This document shows, in pieces, positions 46,057-56,291 of a DNA stretch of 64,000 nucleotides. The position numbers and the translations under genes are program-made. The stretch is from Rummeliibacillus pycnus (GTDB lineage Bacteria; Bacillota; Bacilli; Bacillales_A; Planococcaceae): NCBI RefSeq assembly GCF_002884495.1, contig NZ_KZ614145.1:2246423-2310422 (forward strand). Direction: 5' to 3'. The notes under the pieces were generated by a model, which ran no database searches, had not been told where the DNA came from, and was given only the letters and a program-made list of their open reading frames with translations. Each line of letters starts with the position of its first letter. The first letter of the stretch is position 1.

Positions 46057-46952
46057 TTTTTCCATTCTCCTTTATCCGATGAACTATATTGGATCACCAT
46101 ATCCGCATTTCATACACGAAGATATTCCATATATCCCCTGTTAGTAATCCTTATCGACTATATTATCATAAAATATTCGTGTTATTAATAGAATTTACAA
46201 TTTTTTTATTAAAAACATGAATAATAATTAATTATTACTATTAAATTTATATTATTTTCCTTTTATAGTTACATATAATCTAATTAAATTTACATTAAAT
46301 TTTTATTAGAGTAAAATATTGTTTATTTAAAAAATAAATAATAATTTTATTATTTTTAAATGTATTCTGATAATATTCATCAATATAGATATTTTAAAAA
46401 AATTTACAAATAACAGAGCCCTTTGTACGTATATTTTTACTGATTTTCACTTAAAAATATTTGGAATATTTATAGTCATTAAATAGAACTTAATAATACT
46501 TATTTACTAAACGTTCGTGTTTTACATATTTTTCATTCTTTTTATTCGACAAATTACGACAATAGTTCGGTTTTCAACCCAATAAACTATTTAATAAGGA
46601 TTTAAGTCGCATATATGCATTTTAAATCCTAGATTTATTATTTAATAGTAGATTTAATTACCTATAAAATAACTGTCTGAATGTTTTAACTGTTAGATTT
46701 TTAATATGTAAATTTTCACAACTCTATATAATTGAATTTTTAAAAATGGTTTAGAACGATTTAAATCATTCTAAATATTGTTTGAATCGCTAAAATTTTG
46801 TCGAAAAAAGTCGCAAAATAATTTAAATTCATTTAGTAAATTACATATATCAAAAAACACTAATCTACTTTAGATCAGCGCTTAAATGTTAGATTCCTAA
46901 ATGTAGCCATATAATCAAATATGTACACAACAACACTATGAAAGAAATAATT
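46057..46952. other. 896-base AT-rich gap upstream of the large surface protein gene
   Basis: No gene is supported. It includes a long leader for the surface protein; the sequence TAAGGATTACTAA (minus strand, 46141-46153) recurs in the leader of the paralogue. Confidence 0.5.
46141..46153 (-). promoter_or_regulatory. leader element shared by both surface protein genes, copy 1
   Basis: TAAGGATTACTAA on the minus strand, about 85-97 bases before the start codon. The other copy is at 47996-48008 (TAAGGATTACCAA). It may be a common transcript start or protein site. Confidence 0.4.
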
Positions 46953-47001
46953 ATTAAAAAAACGATGAGCAAACTCGAAATCATTCGGGTTTGCTCATCG
47001 T
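46953..47001 (-). terminator. intrinsic terminator after the small surface protein gene
   Basis: Long stem ACGATGAGCAAAC.CGA (46962-46978) with TCG.GTTTGCTCATCGT (46984-47001, one mismatch), followed on the minus strand by TTTTTTTAATAA. Confidence 0.88.
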
Positions 47002-47067
47002 CAGATTCATTCACATTTTTTGCTTGTTACCAGACAAAGATTTACGGATTGAATAGATTTGACTGTA

Positions 47068-47904
47068 TTATTTTTGAATTGGTGTAGCTTTTTTTACTTC
47101 TACAGAGACTAAGATTGCATTTGTTTTATTAGAAGAACCATCTTTAGCTGTGTAAATAATTGTGTAAGTTCCTGCTACAGTTGTGTCGATTTTATCAACA
47201 GTTTTACCTTCTGAATTGGTAATAGAAGAGACAACATCAATAGAGTTACCTAGTTGATCTTTTGCAGTTACTGTTGGTGCAGTAAAAGCTTCACCATTTT
47301 TAATGTTATAAACAGTTTTACCTGTTGGCAAAATCATTACTGGAGAAGTTTTATCGACTACAACTTTCCCTTTTTTGAATTCTACTTGTACTCCATTTAA
47401 TTCGTAACTTCCGTTTGCTAGTACTCCATTAACATAGTATTTTCCATTTGGCATTGCACAATGGATTTTTTTACCGTTTGCAAAAAGGACATTATGATAT
47501 TCTCCAGTGAATGGTTTTCCTTCTTTGTAGAACTTACTATGAAGTTCTCCAGTGAATGGTTTTCCTTTTTTATAGTAAATACCTTTTACTGTAGCTGTAG
47601 CTTTAACACCCTTTTTATAATAAGTTTTTGTAGCTACTCCAGTAAATAATGTACCCTCTTTATAATATTTTCCTTTGTAAACCCCAGTGAATTTTTTACC
47701 GTTTTTATATAGTACTGATTCATAAATTTTGAAACCTGCAATTAATTTATGGCTTTTAGCATTAATTAGTTTGCCATGTGATACTTTGTAAGAAGTTTTT
47801 GCTGAAGCAGTTGTATCAACAGCTACAACTGCAGTGGTAATTACAGATGCGCCTAATGCAAATGCAGCTGCAGATTGAATAAGTTTTTGACTAGATTTTA
47901 TCAT
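47068..47904 (-). CDS. secreted surface protein, short paralogue with wall-binding-type repeats
   Basis: The protein is 278 residues from ATG 47902-47904 (GGGAG 8 bases upstream). It has the same signal peptide style (SAAAFALGASVITTAVVAV) and the same start of the mature part (TSYKVSHGKLINAKS) as the gene at 43558. About seven repeats of YYKKGKPFTGE type fill residues 45-170, and one Ig-like domain with VDKIDTTVAGTYTIIYTAKDGSSNKTNAI ends the protein. It looks like the wall-anchoring half of the larger protein with a single Ig domain. No enzyme domain is seen. Confidence 0.84.
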   Translation of the reverse strand: MIKSSQKLIQSAAAFALGASVITTAVVAVDTTASAKTSYKVSHGKLINAKSHKLIAGFKIYESVLYKNGKKFTGVYKGKYYKEGTLFTGVATKTYYKKGVKATATVKGIYYKKGKPFTGELHSKFYKEGKPFTGEYHNVLFANGKKIHCAMPNGKYYVNGVLANGSYELNGVQVEFKKGKVVVDKTSPVMILPTGKTVYNIKNGEAFTAPTVTAKDQLGNSIDVVSSITNSEGKTVDKIDTTVAGTYTIIYTAKDGSSNKTNAILVSVEVKKATPIQK

Positions 47905-48306
47905 GTCCAAATCTCCCTTTAATAGATAGTTTAAGTATTACTTCTGGATATTTACTTTGCTGTTTTATTTTATATGTACTTGCCACTTTTATCCTTTGGT
48001 AATCCTTACCGAAATATTAACACAAATAAATACTATTTTTTATTACAATAGAGCATTTTTTTATTAAAAATATGTAACACTATTTAATTAGTATTATTTT
48101 TATTTACCTGTATATTAGTTTCATTTCATATTCTCTAATCAATGAAATATTGTAATATGAATGAAATCTATATTACATATAGTTTAATTTTCCATTAAAT
48201 GTTTCATAATATACTTTTGCTCCTTTTGGTATATGTTTAAATAGAATTAGTACAAATAAAACTATATTAAACTAATATCTATCGACTAAAGGGGAGACTT
48301 TTTAAA
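47905..48306. other. 402-base divergent gap
   Basis: Promoters for the surface protein and the TPR gene must lie here. The shared leader element is at 47996-48008. No gene is seen. Confidence 0.5.
47996..48008 (-). promoter_or_regulatory. leader element shared by both surface protein genes, copy 2
   Basis: TAAGGATTACCAA on the minus strand, about 92-104 bases before the start codon; 12 of 13 bases match copy 1. Confidence 0.4.
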
Positions 48307-49953
48307 TTGGAACAACTGTCAAGTACAGAACATTCTATAGAACAAATTGTATATCAAGAGATTGAACATCAAAAATCAGTCCCTAGTAAACAAAGTTACT
48401 TGCAACTTTCTAGTATTTTAGAAGAGTTGAACCAACCTAATGGTGCTATGCAAATATTACAAGAAGGACTTCAAGTATATCCAACAAGTATGCAATTACA
48501 TCAAGCTACATGGACTTTTTACTCTAAGCATCAGATACAAAATGGCAAGCTAAAACATATACCAAGAACGATTAAAAGACGTCTACAAAAAGGACCTATC
48601 AATTTTTTTAATATTTTAGAAAGCGTTTTACTCAAAAATCATTACAATGAAGCATATCTGGCACTCATCAAAGCACGGTTGCAAGAAACTCCGGATCAAA
48701 TTAGTTTATTAACGAAAGCAATTCAACAGTTATTAAATTTAGGTTACTTTAAAGAAACACTTCCCTATTTTGAAACACTTAAATCGTTAGCCAAGAATTC
48801 TGAAAGTCTTGCTAAATTACATATGAAAATAGGTATGGTCTATATACTTAGTGGAAATTTTAAAGAAGCAGAGAAACAATTTTCATACTGCCGAGAAGCG
48901 TTTACAGATATTCTAGAGACTATATATCCAGAGCAATACGAAAAGCTTGTTATATTTAACAACGGAGAAAGCTTAATCGAATATTATAAATATATTTATC
49001 CAACTAAAAAAGTTGTTGCAACATTTGATGCAATTGACAAAACTAATACAGCAAAACCTTTTGCCTATAAAATACTAAAGAAAAAACAAGTCGATTTAAT
49101 ATCTCTAAGACGTAGAACATTAAATAATTACCATCAAGATCTTTCAAGAGAAGACTACTATCAAGCAATTAAAAAGTTAGTACCTTATTATGATAAAAGA
49201 TTTGCTTATGGAACAAGTCTAGGTGGCTATAATGCGTTATATCTTGGTTCAATGATTCCGAATATTGAAATACTTGCGATGGCACCTAGAAATCCAGCAC
49301 ACCCTATCTATGGAACAAAAGAGAGAAAAACTGCTAAATTCAATCATCCATTATCTCATCCAATAAACAAAGATTTGCGACCTATAGTACTCTTTGATCC
49401 AAAAGAAAGAATTGATAACCCCTATATAACAAAAGAAATCATGCATTCTTATCCAAATGGTATCTATAAGGAATTCTATTTTGCAGGTCATCGTGTTCCT
49501 ACTTATTTACGAGAAATTGGCGTTTTAAAGGAAGTTGTGTCATTATTTCTAGGAGGAAAACCAATACCAGATTATGATCGAAAACTTCATAGAAAGTCTG
49601 CAGAGTATCACCGTGTTTTAGGCATTCACTGTAGAAGACACAACAAATTACGTTGGGCTTTGGATTTAGCAAATAGATCAATCGATTTAGCACCCAAATA
49701 TGACCGTTCATTAGCTCTTCGCATCGAAATTTTGCAAAAATTAAAAAGATATGATGACTGCATTGTTTATGCAAATGAAGCCATACAAATCCATCCTAAA
49801 TTAGACAGATTTTATCTCCTCCTGGCAGATGCTTATGAAGGAAAAGGTGAGTTTATAAAAGCAATAGAAGTATTAACATCAGCAAACAAGAAAAAGATTA
49901 AATCTAGAAAGATAAAAGAAAAGCTTGCTAAACTGAAAAGAAAAGCAAAATAA
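48307..49953 (+). CDS. TPR - alpha/beta-hydrolase - TPR hybrid protein
   Basis: The 548-residue protein has no signal peptide. Residues 25-210 hold TPR-like helices (LQLSSILEELNQPNGAMQILQEGLQV). A middle domain (about 215-420) has VVATFDAI, a nucleophile elbow FAYGTSLGGYNALYLGS (G-T-S-L-G-G near residue 302) and a late FAGHRVPTYL that could carry the catalytic His. Two more TPRs follow at about 435-530 with RSIDLAPKYDRSLALRIEIL, and the tail is very Lys-rich. Similar hydrolase domains occur in polysaccharide and glycan-modification proteins. The start is TTG 48307 behind GGGGAG. The function is not known. Confidence 0.72.
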   Translation: MEQLSSTEHSIEQIVYQEIEHQKSVPSKQSYLQLSSILEELNQPNGAMQILQEGLQVYPTSMQLHQATWTFYSKHQIQNGKLKHIPRTIKRRLQKGPINFFNILESVLLKNHYNEAYLALIKARLQETPDQISLLTKAIQQLLNLGYFKETLPYFETLKSLAKNSESLAKLHMKIGMVYILSGNFKEAEKQFSYCREAFTDILETIYPEQYEKLVIFNNGESLIEYYKYIYPTKKVVATFDAIDKTNTAKPFAYKILKKKQVDLISLRRRTLNNYHQDLSREDYYQAIKKLVPYYDKRFAYGTSLGGYNALYLGSMIPNIEILAMAPRNPAHPIYGTKERKTAKFNHPLSHPINKDLRPIVLFDPKERIDNPYITKEIMHSYPNGIYKEFYFAGHRVPTYLREIGVLKEVVSLFLGGKPIPDYDRKLHRKSAEYHRVLGIHCRRHNKLRWALDLANRSIDLAPKYDRSLALRIEILQKLKRYDDCIVYANEAIQIHPKLDRFYLLLADAYEGKGEFIKAIEVLTSANKKKIKSRKIKEKLAKLKRKAK

Positions 49954-49987
49954 AAAAGAATCTTCAAATGGAAGATTCTTTTTCTTT
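49952..49987 (+). terminator. intrinsic terminator after the TPR gene
   Basis: Twelve-bp stem AAAAGAATCTTC (49954-49965) with GAAGATTCTTTT (49971-49982), loop AAATG, then TTCTTT. Confidence 0.87.
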
Positions 49988-50027
49988 ATTAAAGATTAAA
50001 ACGGTAATTGATAAAAATAACCATTTA

Positions 50028-50318
50028 TTACTCAACGATTGCAATCATACCCTGTTCATCATCAATTTCTAAGCGTATGCTTGCCGCATATGGATCAACA
50101 TTCATTTCTTCTTGTAAAAAGATGCGAATAGCTGCTAACATATTGGCAACTCGATAAATGTCTTTACGTCCATTGTAGTAAGCCTCCGTATAGTAGCCTT
50201 CGTCATCATCGAAGCATAGTTCGATTTCTACGTTTTCTGGCATTACATTAATTTGACGAGCATGATATACACATAAAGCGTTAATTAAATTATCTTCTGA
50301 TATAACTATTGTCTCCAT
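50028..50318 (-). CDS. YxcD-like DUF2653 family protein
   Basis: The 96-residue acidic protein matches the DUF2653 pattern: a start like IVISEDNLINALCVYHA, a DDDEGYYTEAYYNGR strand pair and ending in DPYAASIRLEIDDEQGMIAIV. Such proteins are of unknown function and are often found beside a small membrane protein, as here. Its start lies 13 bases inside the end of the upstream gene, so the pair is translationally coupled. Confidence 0.8.
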   Translation of the reverse strand: METIVISEDNLINALCVYHARQINVMPENVEIELCFDDDEGYYTEAYYNGRKDIYRVANMLAAIRIFLQEEMNVDPYAASIRLEIDDEQGMIAIVE

Positions 50319-50782
50319 GTGTTACGATCCTCATCTCTTCTCTTGTTGCGTGTGAACATTTGGAATACTTTCATCACTAACATAATTAAAACTAAAATTG
50401 CAATGACATTAACCAGTAAACCAAATAGGTTTCCCATAGCCCCCATATGACCTAACATACCGCCAAATAACATACCTGCTAAACCACCAAGCATCATGCC
50501 TTTAAGGAAGCCGCCTTTTTTGGTTGTGGGATTTGTTGTAGTTGTCGATTTATTATTGAAACTTGAATTTTTATTATCTTGTGTATTGCTATTTGTATTT
50601 GATTTATTATTATTGAATAAAGAATTGTTATTTGAACTACCGTTTGAATTAAATCCACGTTTTCCTGATTTGTAACCTTTGGCTTCCGCTGTTATTGCAC
50701 CCTGATGACTATCCATAACAATCGGTCCAACAGTTGAGAAAGCAAGTGTAGCTGCAAATAAAGCTGCTGCAAGTTTTTTCAA
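50306..50782 (-). CDS. small membrane protein with signal peptide and Gly/Met-rich hydrophobic region
   Basis: The 158-residue protein starts at TTG 50780-50782 behind GGAGGG. It has an N-terminal signal sequence (LAAALFAATLAFSTVGPI), an Asn/Ser/Lys-rich low-complexity stretch (about 40-90), then GFLKGMMLGGLAGMLFGGMLGHMGAMGNLFG followed by a membrane helix (VNVIAILVLIMLVMKVF) and a basic charged tail. The Gly-rich hairpin resembles the membrane part of Tim44-like proteins; this is only a resemblance. It forms a pair with the DUF2653 gene. Confidence 0.75.
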   Translation of the reverse strand: MKKLAAALFAATLAFSTVGPIVMDSHQGAITAEAKGYKSGKRGFNSNGSSNNNSLFNNNKSNTNSNTQDNKNSSFNNKSTTTTNPTTKKGGFLKGMMLGGLAGMLFGGMLGHMGAMGNLFGLLVNVIAILVLIMLVMKVFQMFTRNKRRDEDRNTWRQ

Positions 50783-50891
50783 TTAAAATACCCTCCGTTA
50801 ATAATAAAATATTTTTAACTTACTATTATCTTATCATCTCTCCAATAATTAATAAAATAAAACGCAAGGGCTAACAGCTTAATACGACTTT

Positions 50892-51872
50892 TTACAGTTT
50901 TTGATTTTTCATTGCTGCTACTAGATCGTTAGATTGTGAGATAGACGTGGTCATCTCAGTGGATAAATCAAAGTTTTCTTGAGCAAATGAACACAATTCC
51001 CCCATTTTCTCAATAGAACCAGTAGACATTTCAGCAATGGATGCCAATTCTTTACGGAAAATGACAATTTCACTCATCGCTGCATCTGTTGCATGATTAA
51101 TACTTGACATACTATTGAATAACTCATTTTCAGAAGCAGAAATTTTTTCAAAGAAATCACTTGTGTTACGTGTCATTTCTTGTGTTTTTGCAACATCTTC
51201 TGATTTTTCCCTTATGTCTTTAGCCAATAACTCAACTTTATGAGTGATTTCCTGTACCTTTTGATTAATGTCAACTAAAGCACTTTTACTTTGCTCAGCA
51301 AGTATGCGAACTTCTTGAGCGACAACAGAAAATCCTTTTCCATGTTCTCCCGCGCGTGCTGCTTCAATTGATGCATTCAATGCGAGTAAATTCGTTTGGT
51401 CTGCAATATCACCAATCATTTTTGTTATTTGTATAATCTCTTTCGTTTCTTTTTGTACATCTTCTATAGAGACTTCGAAACCTTCAAAGACATTTTTAAT
51501 ATAATTCATTTGCCCATCTAGTTGATCCATGTTCTGATTACCTTCAATAACTAGTCGAATATTCTTTTCGCCTTGTTCTTCTATAGTCGTAGTAATTGAA
51601 TGAATATTTTCAGTTTCCGTAACAATTCTTTGGAGATTGTCATCGGATGCAAGTATTGATTGATGTTCCACTTCTAGTGCACTTTTTATTTCCGTAATTC
51701 TTTCGATCATTACACTGTCACTCTTTGCGTTTTTTTCATTTGCATTTTTTAATAACGCTATTAAACCGTCAAGTTCAGTAATTATTTTTTCCCTTTCATC
51801 AACCGATAATCCCTCAATTTCATGAACAACTTCCTTTTCAACTACTTGTTGCTTAAAAAGTTTTTCGAACAT
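50892..51872 (-). CDS. soluble chemoreceptor (YfmS-like MCP signalling protein)
   Basis: The 326-residue protein lacks membrane and HAMP segments. Residues 1-110 are a short N-terminal segment and coiled coil with no PAS, heme or Cys-His zinc (CZB-like) motif that I can identify. The MCP signalling domain has the invariant tip [34 protein letters not shown] near residues 165-198. The ATG at 51870-51872 has GGAGG 8 bases upstream; the open frame to 51893 has no site. It should signal to CheA/CheW from the cytoplasm. Confidence 0.88.
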   Translation of the reverse strand: MFEKLFKQQVVEKEVVHEIEGLSVDEREKIITELDGLIALLKNANEKNAKSDSVMIERITEIKSALEVEHQSILASDDNLQRIVTETENIHSITTTIEEQGEKNIRLVIEGNQNMDQLDGQMNYIKNVFEGFEVSIEDVQKETKEIIQITKMIGDIADQTNLLALNASIEAARAGEHGKGFSVVAQEVRILAEQSKSALVDINQKVQEITHKVELLAKDIREKSEDVAKTQEMTRNTSDFFEKISASENELFNSMSSINHATDAAMSEIVIFRKELASIAEMSTGSIEKMGELCSFAQENFDLSTEMTTSISQSNDLVAAMKNQKL

Positions 51873-52131
51873 ATCTTTTTCCTCCCTTTTCACCTAACCT
51901 AAATACAAGTGTTTGATTGTCTAATGATTTATTTGCAGGACCCATTTGTTCTAAAATTTCTACGATTGAGTCAAAAAAACTTATCCATAAAACTGAATGG
52001 TTCCATCTATTTTTTATTTCCATCATTAAGATAGATAAACTAATTAATATGTAAGAATATGTTTATTTTTACAATTACCTATTATACATTAATTATCGAC
52101 ATAAGCAGTGACTTTTTTCATATATATTCAT

Positions 52132-52168
52132 AAAAAAGAGAGTCTCTAATCCTAGTTAAGAGACTCTC
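52132..52168 (-). terminator. intrinsic terminator after the nucleotidase gene
   Basis: Twelve-bp stem GAGAGTCTCTAA with TTAAGAGACTCTC (one bulge), followed on the minus strand by TTTTTTATG. Confidence 0.85.
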
Positions 52169-52187
52169 AATATATTTGTAATGAAAT

Positions 52188-53918
52188 TTAATCTACCTTC
52201 AGATTACGAATATCTGTTGATGCTTCAATATGTTTTAAATCAGATAAATAATTGATAAAGGCATCTGTATCAATTTCAATAATTTGTTCATTTGTACCTG
52301 TTGTGAATGCAGTGAATTTATCCCCACCAGTAGCAATGAAGTCGTTAATGACTACGTTATAACTCTTAGCTGGATCAATTTTTTCATCAGTATTGCCAAC
52401 AAATACATCAACAACGCCTTTTGCATTGTAAGTGTAATGTAAACCTGATACCTCTAAACCATAACCACCCGTAAATTGTTGATTGATTGCTTCTTTAATA
52501 TTTGCACCCGTCATTTTAACAACTTTTAAATAGTTACCAAATGGTTGTACTGCTTGCGCTTTCCCCCATGTAATCACATTTTTATCGCCATCTTTTACTG
52601 TTGTTAAATCTGCACGTATACCACCTGAGTTTGTCATAGCGAAATCAGCTTTGTACCCAAGTGTATTCGCACGATTTAGTTGTGCATCCGTAACAAGGTT
52701 GCCCACTGGTGAACCCCCTAGAGGAAACGCTTTACGATCTTTTGATATCGATTCAAATGATGCAGTTGCAATTGGTCTATCGGTAGTAGCTTTTACTAAT
52801 TCTTTTGCATTGTTTACAATACTATTAACCGATTTAGAAACTTTGTTACTATTAATCTCATCTTCTGTTTTCGCATAATTATATTTCACTACAGCAGCGG
52901 GTGTTTTGATGAAATCTTTTGTTTTTTTGCTTAAAGTACCTTCAACTACTGAATATGCTTTACCAAATGATTTAGCTTCAATGATACGTGTTTTCTTGTA
53001 AACACCATTGGCAAAGTTATGATCGTGACCGCCAAATACTACGTCTACTGAATGATTAGGATCAATTTTTTCTAATTCTTTTAACATATCAATTGATGGT
53101 CCAGCGATTTTATCTTGACCTTGAGTTTCTATTGAAGTGTCTGCATCCGTATTATACGCCCCAGAGTGTGCAATAACTACGATCGCTTTAATCCCTTCTT
53201 TACGTAGAATTTTATCGTATTTTGCAATTGCTTTTGCTGGATCTGTAACTTCAATATTTTGAACGAATTTAGATAAAACAACTGTTTTAATATCTGGTGT
53301 GACAATACCAATAAAACCTACTTTTACGCCATTAACTTTTTTCACTGTGTAAGGTTTGAAACCTGTTAATAATTTCTTAGTCTTTTTATCAACAATATTC
53401 GCAGATAGAACTTCCATATTGCTCTTCGTTTGTTTGTAATCTTTTACTAAATCATAGTTTTGCGTTTCAGTTGTTGGAGCTTGTCCTTTTAAAATTCGTT
53501 GAAATTCTTCAATACCCTCATCAAATTCGTGGTTCCCTAGTGCACCTACTTGGAATTTCATTGCATTCGCTACATTCATAGTCGGTTCATCTTGTAATAA
53601 GCTTGAATAAGAAGGGCTACCACCCACTAAATCACCTGCTTGAACAGTTAAAGAATTTGTTGTAGTTGATTTTAATTTGTACTTTTTCGCAAATGCTGAT
53701 TTTTCTTGCTCAAAGTTATAAGCTAGTGAAGCTGCTCCGCCAATTGGAGTACCATCTGTAGCTTTATATGATTCACCAATATTACCATGTAAATCATTAA
53801 TCGCTAGAAATTGAACTGGAACATTTGAATCTACCTTTGTTGTCTTTGCATACCCCGATAACGGTGCCATAAGTAATGCTGCCGCGCCTAAAGAAGCAAC
53901 TATTTTCTTTTTGAACAC
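52188..53918 (-). CDS. secreted 5'-nucleotidase/2',3'-cyclic phosphodiesterase family protein
   Basis: The protein is 576 residues from GTG 53916-53918, which has GGGAG about 8 bases upstream; an open frame to 54017 does not encode a signal peptide at its start. The signal peptide ends at GYAKT. The metallophosphatase domain has AINDLHGNIGES, QAGDLVGGSPSYS, MKFQVGALGNHEFDEG, VVIAHSGAYN and VVFGGHDHNFANG, all metal ligands in order. The C-terminal 5_nucleotid_C domain has GGSPVGNLVTDAQL and MTNSGGIRADL. It should release nucleosides from extracellular nucleotides. Confidence 0.93.
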   Translation of the reverse strand: MFKKKIVASLGAAALLMAPLSGYAKTTKVDSNVPVQFLAINDLHGNIGESYKATDGTPIGGAASLAYNFEQEKSAFAKKYKLKSTTTNSLTVQAGDLVGGSPSYSSLLQDEPTMNVANAMKFQVGALGNHEFDEGIEEFQRILKGQAPTTETQNYDLVKDYKQTKSNMEVLSANIVDKKTKKLLTGFKPYTVKKVNGVKVGFIGIVTPDIKTVVLSKFVQNIEVTDPAKAIAKYDKILRKEGIKAIVVIAHSGAYNTDADTSIETQGQDKIAGPSIDMLKELEKIDPNHSVDVVFGGHDHNFANGVYKKTRIIEAKSFGKAYSVVEGTLSKKTKDFIKTPAAVVKYNYAKTEDEINSNKVSKSVNSIVNNAKELVKATTDRPIATASFESISKDRKAFPLGGSPVGNLVTDAQLNRANTLGYKADFAMTNSGGIRADLTTVKDGDKNVITWGKAQAVQPFGNYLKVVKMTGANIKEAINQQFTGGYGLEVSGLHYTYNAKGVVDVFVGNTDEKIDPAKSYNVVINDFIATGGDKFTAFTTGTNEQIIEIDTDAFINYLSDLKHIEASTDIRNLKVD

Positions 53919-54253
53919 ATTAACACTCTCCCATAAAATGAATTTCAATTCTCTAAACATTTTACGGTCTGACGTCTTACAATACAATGCATAAAATGAA
54001 AAATAATGTAAAATCATCAGTTACAATATTTCGTATGGTATAATTTTATTGTTTCATATTTTTTAGAGCACTTTTATATCAAATTTAACCTCTTTAAAAA
54101 TAGAGTCTGATGGTGTTTAATTACCCATAATCAGGTTACCCTACACTTATTGATCATTTAGGCAATGTAATGTTCAATGTTCAGGTTACTTTTACAATAT
54201 ATCTTTTCTACTAATGGATAAAAAGATATAGTTATAGTACAGGAGGAGATTTT

Positions 54254-54649
54254 ATGACAACTATGAAAACAGTACAACAACGTTTTGAAGGAAGTACTTT
54301 CTGGCAAACTCTTGGTTTTGAATATATTCATGCAGAAGATGGTATTGCTGAAATTGCCTTTAATTATCGTGAAGATTTAACAAACGTTGTAGGGACCTTA
54401 CATGGTGGTGTATTTATGGCTGCATTAGATACAGTGATGGGCATTGCGACTCATACTCTTGGCTTCGATAAAGTCATCACTATGCAAATGGAAACTCGCT
54501 TTTTAAAACCAATTACTGATGGACGTATTCAAGCTTTAGGTCGTGTAATCTCACAAACTCGCTCAACAGTAATTTTAGAAGGCCGATTATATAACGAAAA
54601 TCATGAGCTCGTAGGCTTTGCAACTGCGACTTTCAAAGGCATTAATTAA
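54254..54649 (+). CDS. PaaI-type hotdog thioesterase
   Basis: The 131-residue protein has the PaaI/YbgC-type hotdog fold: FWQTLGFEYIHAEDGIAEIAF, then the active-site loop VGTLHGGVFMAALDTVMGIA (H-G-G and the downstream Asp) and MQMETRFLKPITDGRIQALGRVISQTRSTVILEG. It should hydrolyse an acyl-CoA thioester; the substrate cannot be told. AGGAGGAG precedes the ATG. It is monocistronic. Confidence 0.9.
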   Translation: MTTMKTVQQRFEGSTFWQTLGFEYIHAEDGIAEIAFNYREDLTNVVGTLHGGVFMAALDTVMGIATHTLGFDKVITMQMETRFLKPITDGRIQALGRVISQTRSTVILEGRLYNENHELVGFATATFKGIN

Positions 54650-54666
54650 TAGAAAAGGTCTACACA

Positions 54667-54737
54667 TTAAAAATGACTCATTTGATTCACAAGATTTAAC
54701 TATAAATCTTATGAATCGTAATGAGTCATTTTCTATT
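54667..54737. terminator. long bidirectional terminator between converging genes
   Basis: AAAATGACTCATT ... AAGATTTA pairs with its inverted copy ending AATGAGTCATTTT, a stem of about 28 bp with a few mismatches. It serves the thioesterase gene and the S41 protease gene. Confidence 0.85.
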
Positions 54738-56100
54738 AATGAATAGTGACTTTACTATAAGCACCTTTTATGTTCTTTGATTTTGGTTTTAAGACTAAAT
54801 AATAGTTTGTTCCTGATTTTAGCTCTTTACTTGGCGTAATAATCAGTTTTTTATCTGATGCTTGTTTCAACGAAATTTTTCGAGATACGCCACCTATTTG
54901 CCATAAGTATACATTCGCCTTCTTTATGGTAGTCCAAGAAAGTTTTTTACTAGCTTTTAATTGGATTGACTTCTCAGATGCTTTATTTTCAATCGTAGTT
55001 AGTTTAGTATAGCTCTTTAACTGCTTTAGCAAAAAGTCACTATGACTTTTTGCAACTTCTTTACCTATAGCTGTTGGAATATCTGGCCTAACGCCTTTTT
55101 TGTTAATTTTATAATTTTTAGGTCCAAAGAATTCAGCAATGGTTAACTTTAGGAAGCCACCATCACTGAGCTGGATTGGTTCTTGCATAACACCTTTGCC
55201 AAATGTAGTTTGACCGTAAATTTTAGCTACCTTAAGATCCTTTGCTGCAGCCGTTGTCATTTCTGCAGCACTTGCTGTATTCTGGTCAGTTAATAGAGAA
55301 ACCGGCGCATTCCATTGCACTTTTTGTTTAATAGCATTGATCTGAAACGTTTTTGTTCCTTTTTCTTTGTATAAAAATGCGTATTTAACTTTTGGAAAAA
55401 GACCGATTACTTCTTGTGCAGAGCCAACATAGCCCCCTCCATTACTACGAAGATCGAAAATCCAGCCTTTCATACCTGGCATGGATTTGATGGCATCCTG
55501 AATCTCTTTAGCACTACCTTCTGAAAAACTATTCAATCGGATAAACCCAATATTTCCTGCAAGTTTTTTCTTTTCTACGTTTGGTAAAGTAATCACTTTT
55601 CTCGTTAGTTTCTTATCAAAGATTTTTCGCGTTGATGATCTGTAAATTGTTAAATTAACTGTGGAATTTTCTTTTCCTGTTATTAATGGCGTCACTGCTT
55701 CAATAGACTTGCCAGCAATACTTTTTCCTTCTACCTTTGTTATAATGTCTCCTGGCTTTAACCCACCTTTTGCTGCTGGACTTCCTTTAATTGTTGATGT
55801 GATTTTCAATCCTTTTTTATTTTCTAGAATTGTAACACCAATTCCAACAAGCTCCATATTGATCGATTTAACAAAAGATTGGTATTCGTCTTTTGTCATA
55901 TAAACAGAATAAGGATCTAATTGTTTCATTAATCCTTCAATTGTCTTACTGTTTAACGCGTTGTTCGGTACTTTTGGATAATATCGCTCTTTCACTATAC
56001 TTTTTACTTCATTTAAAGGTTCTGCAGCATAAGCAAATGATGAAGTGTAGATCAGCATCATCGCAATGATACTAGATAAAAAGATTCGGAGTGTTTTCAT
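54736..56100 (-). CDS. S41 family C-terminal processing peptidase (CtpA-like) with C-terminal beta domain
   Basis: The 454-residue secreted protease has a signal peptide ending at YAAEP, a PDZ domain at about 85-160 (GIGVTILENKKGLKI, KGGLKPGDIITKVEGKSI) and the S41 catalytic domain. The nucleophile is the Ser in QNTASAAEMTTAAAKD and the general base Lys in TTFGKGVMQEPIQL. After residue 365 there is an extra Lys-rich beta domain (FN3-like) that may bind the wall. The ATG at 56098-56100 has GAGGG upstream. Confidence 0.9.
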   Translation of the reverse strand: MKTLRIFLSSIIAMMLIYTSSFAYAAEPLNEVKSIVKERYYPKVPNNALNSKTIEGLMKQLDPYSVYMTKDEYQSFVKSINMELVGIGVTILENKKGLKITSTIKGSPAAKGGLKPGDIITKVEGKSIAGKSIEAVTPLITGKENSTVNLTIYRSSTRKIFDKKLTRKVITLPNVEKKKLAGNIGFIRLNSFSEGSAKEIQDAIKSMPGMKGWIFDLRSNGGGYVGSAQEVIGLFPKVKYAFLYKEKGTKTFQINAIKQKVQWNAPVSLLTDQNTASAAEMTTAAAKDLKVAKIYGQTTFGKGVMQEPIQLSDGGFLKLTIAEFFGPKNYKINKKGVRPDIPTAIGKEVAKSHSDFLLKQLKSYTKLTTIENKASEKSIQLKASKKLSWTTIKKANVYLWQIGGVSRKISLKQASDKKLIITPSKELKSGTNYYLVLKPKSKNIKGAYSKVTIH

Positions 56101-56291
56101 AGAATCCCTCATTTATTATGTATTTTTACAAACTATTGTACCTTTAAATGATGAAAAAAGAAGCAAATTTTCATCTATTAGTCTAATTAACTTTTTTTAC
56201 ATCAAAAAATGCTCTACTTCACAAAAATGGAGAAGAGCAATAGCCATTCTTTTTTATTCAGCTGATTGTAGGGCAATACCTCAGAGCAAAG

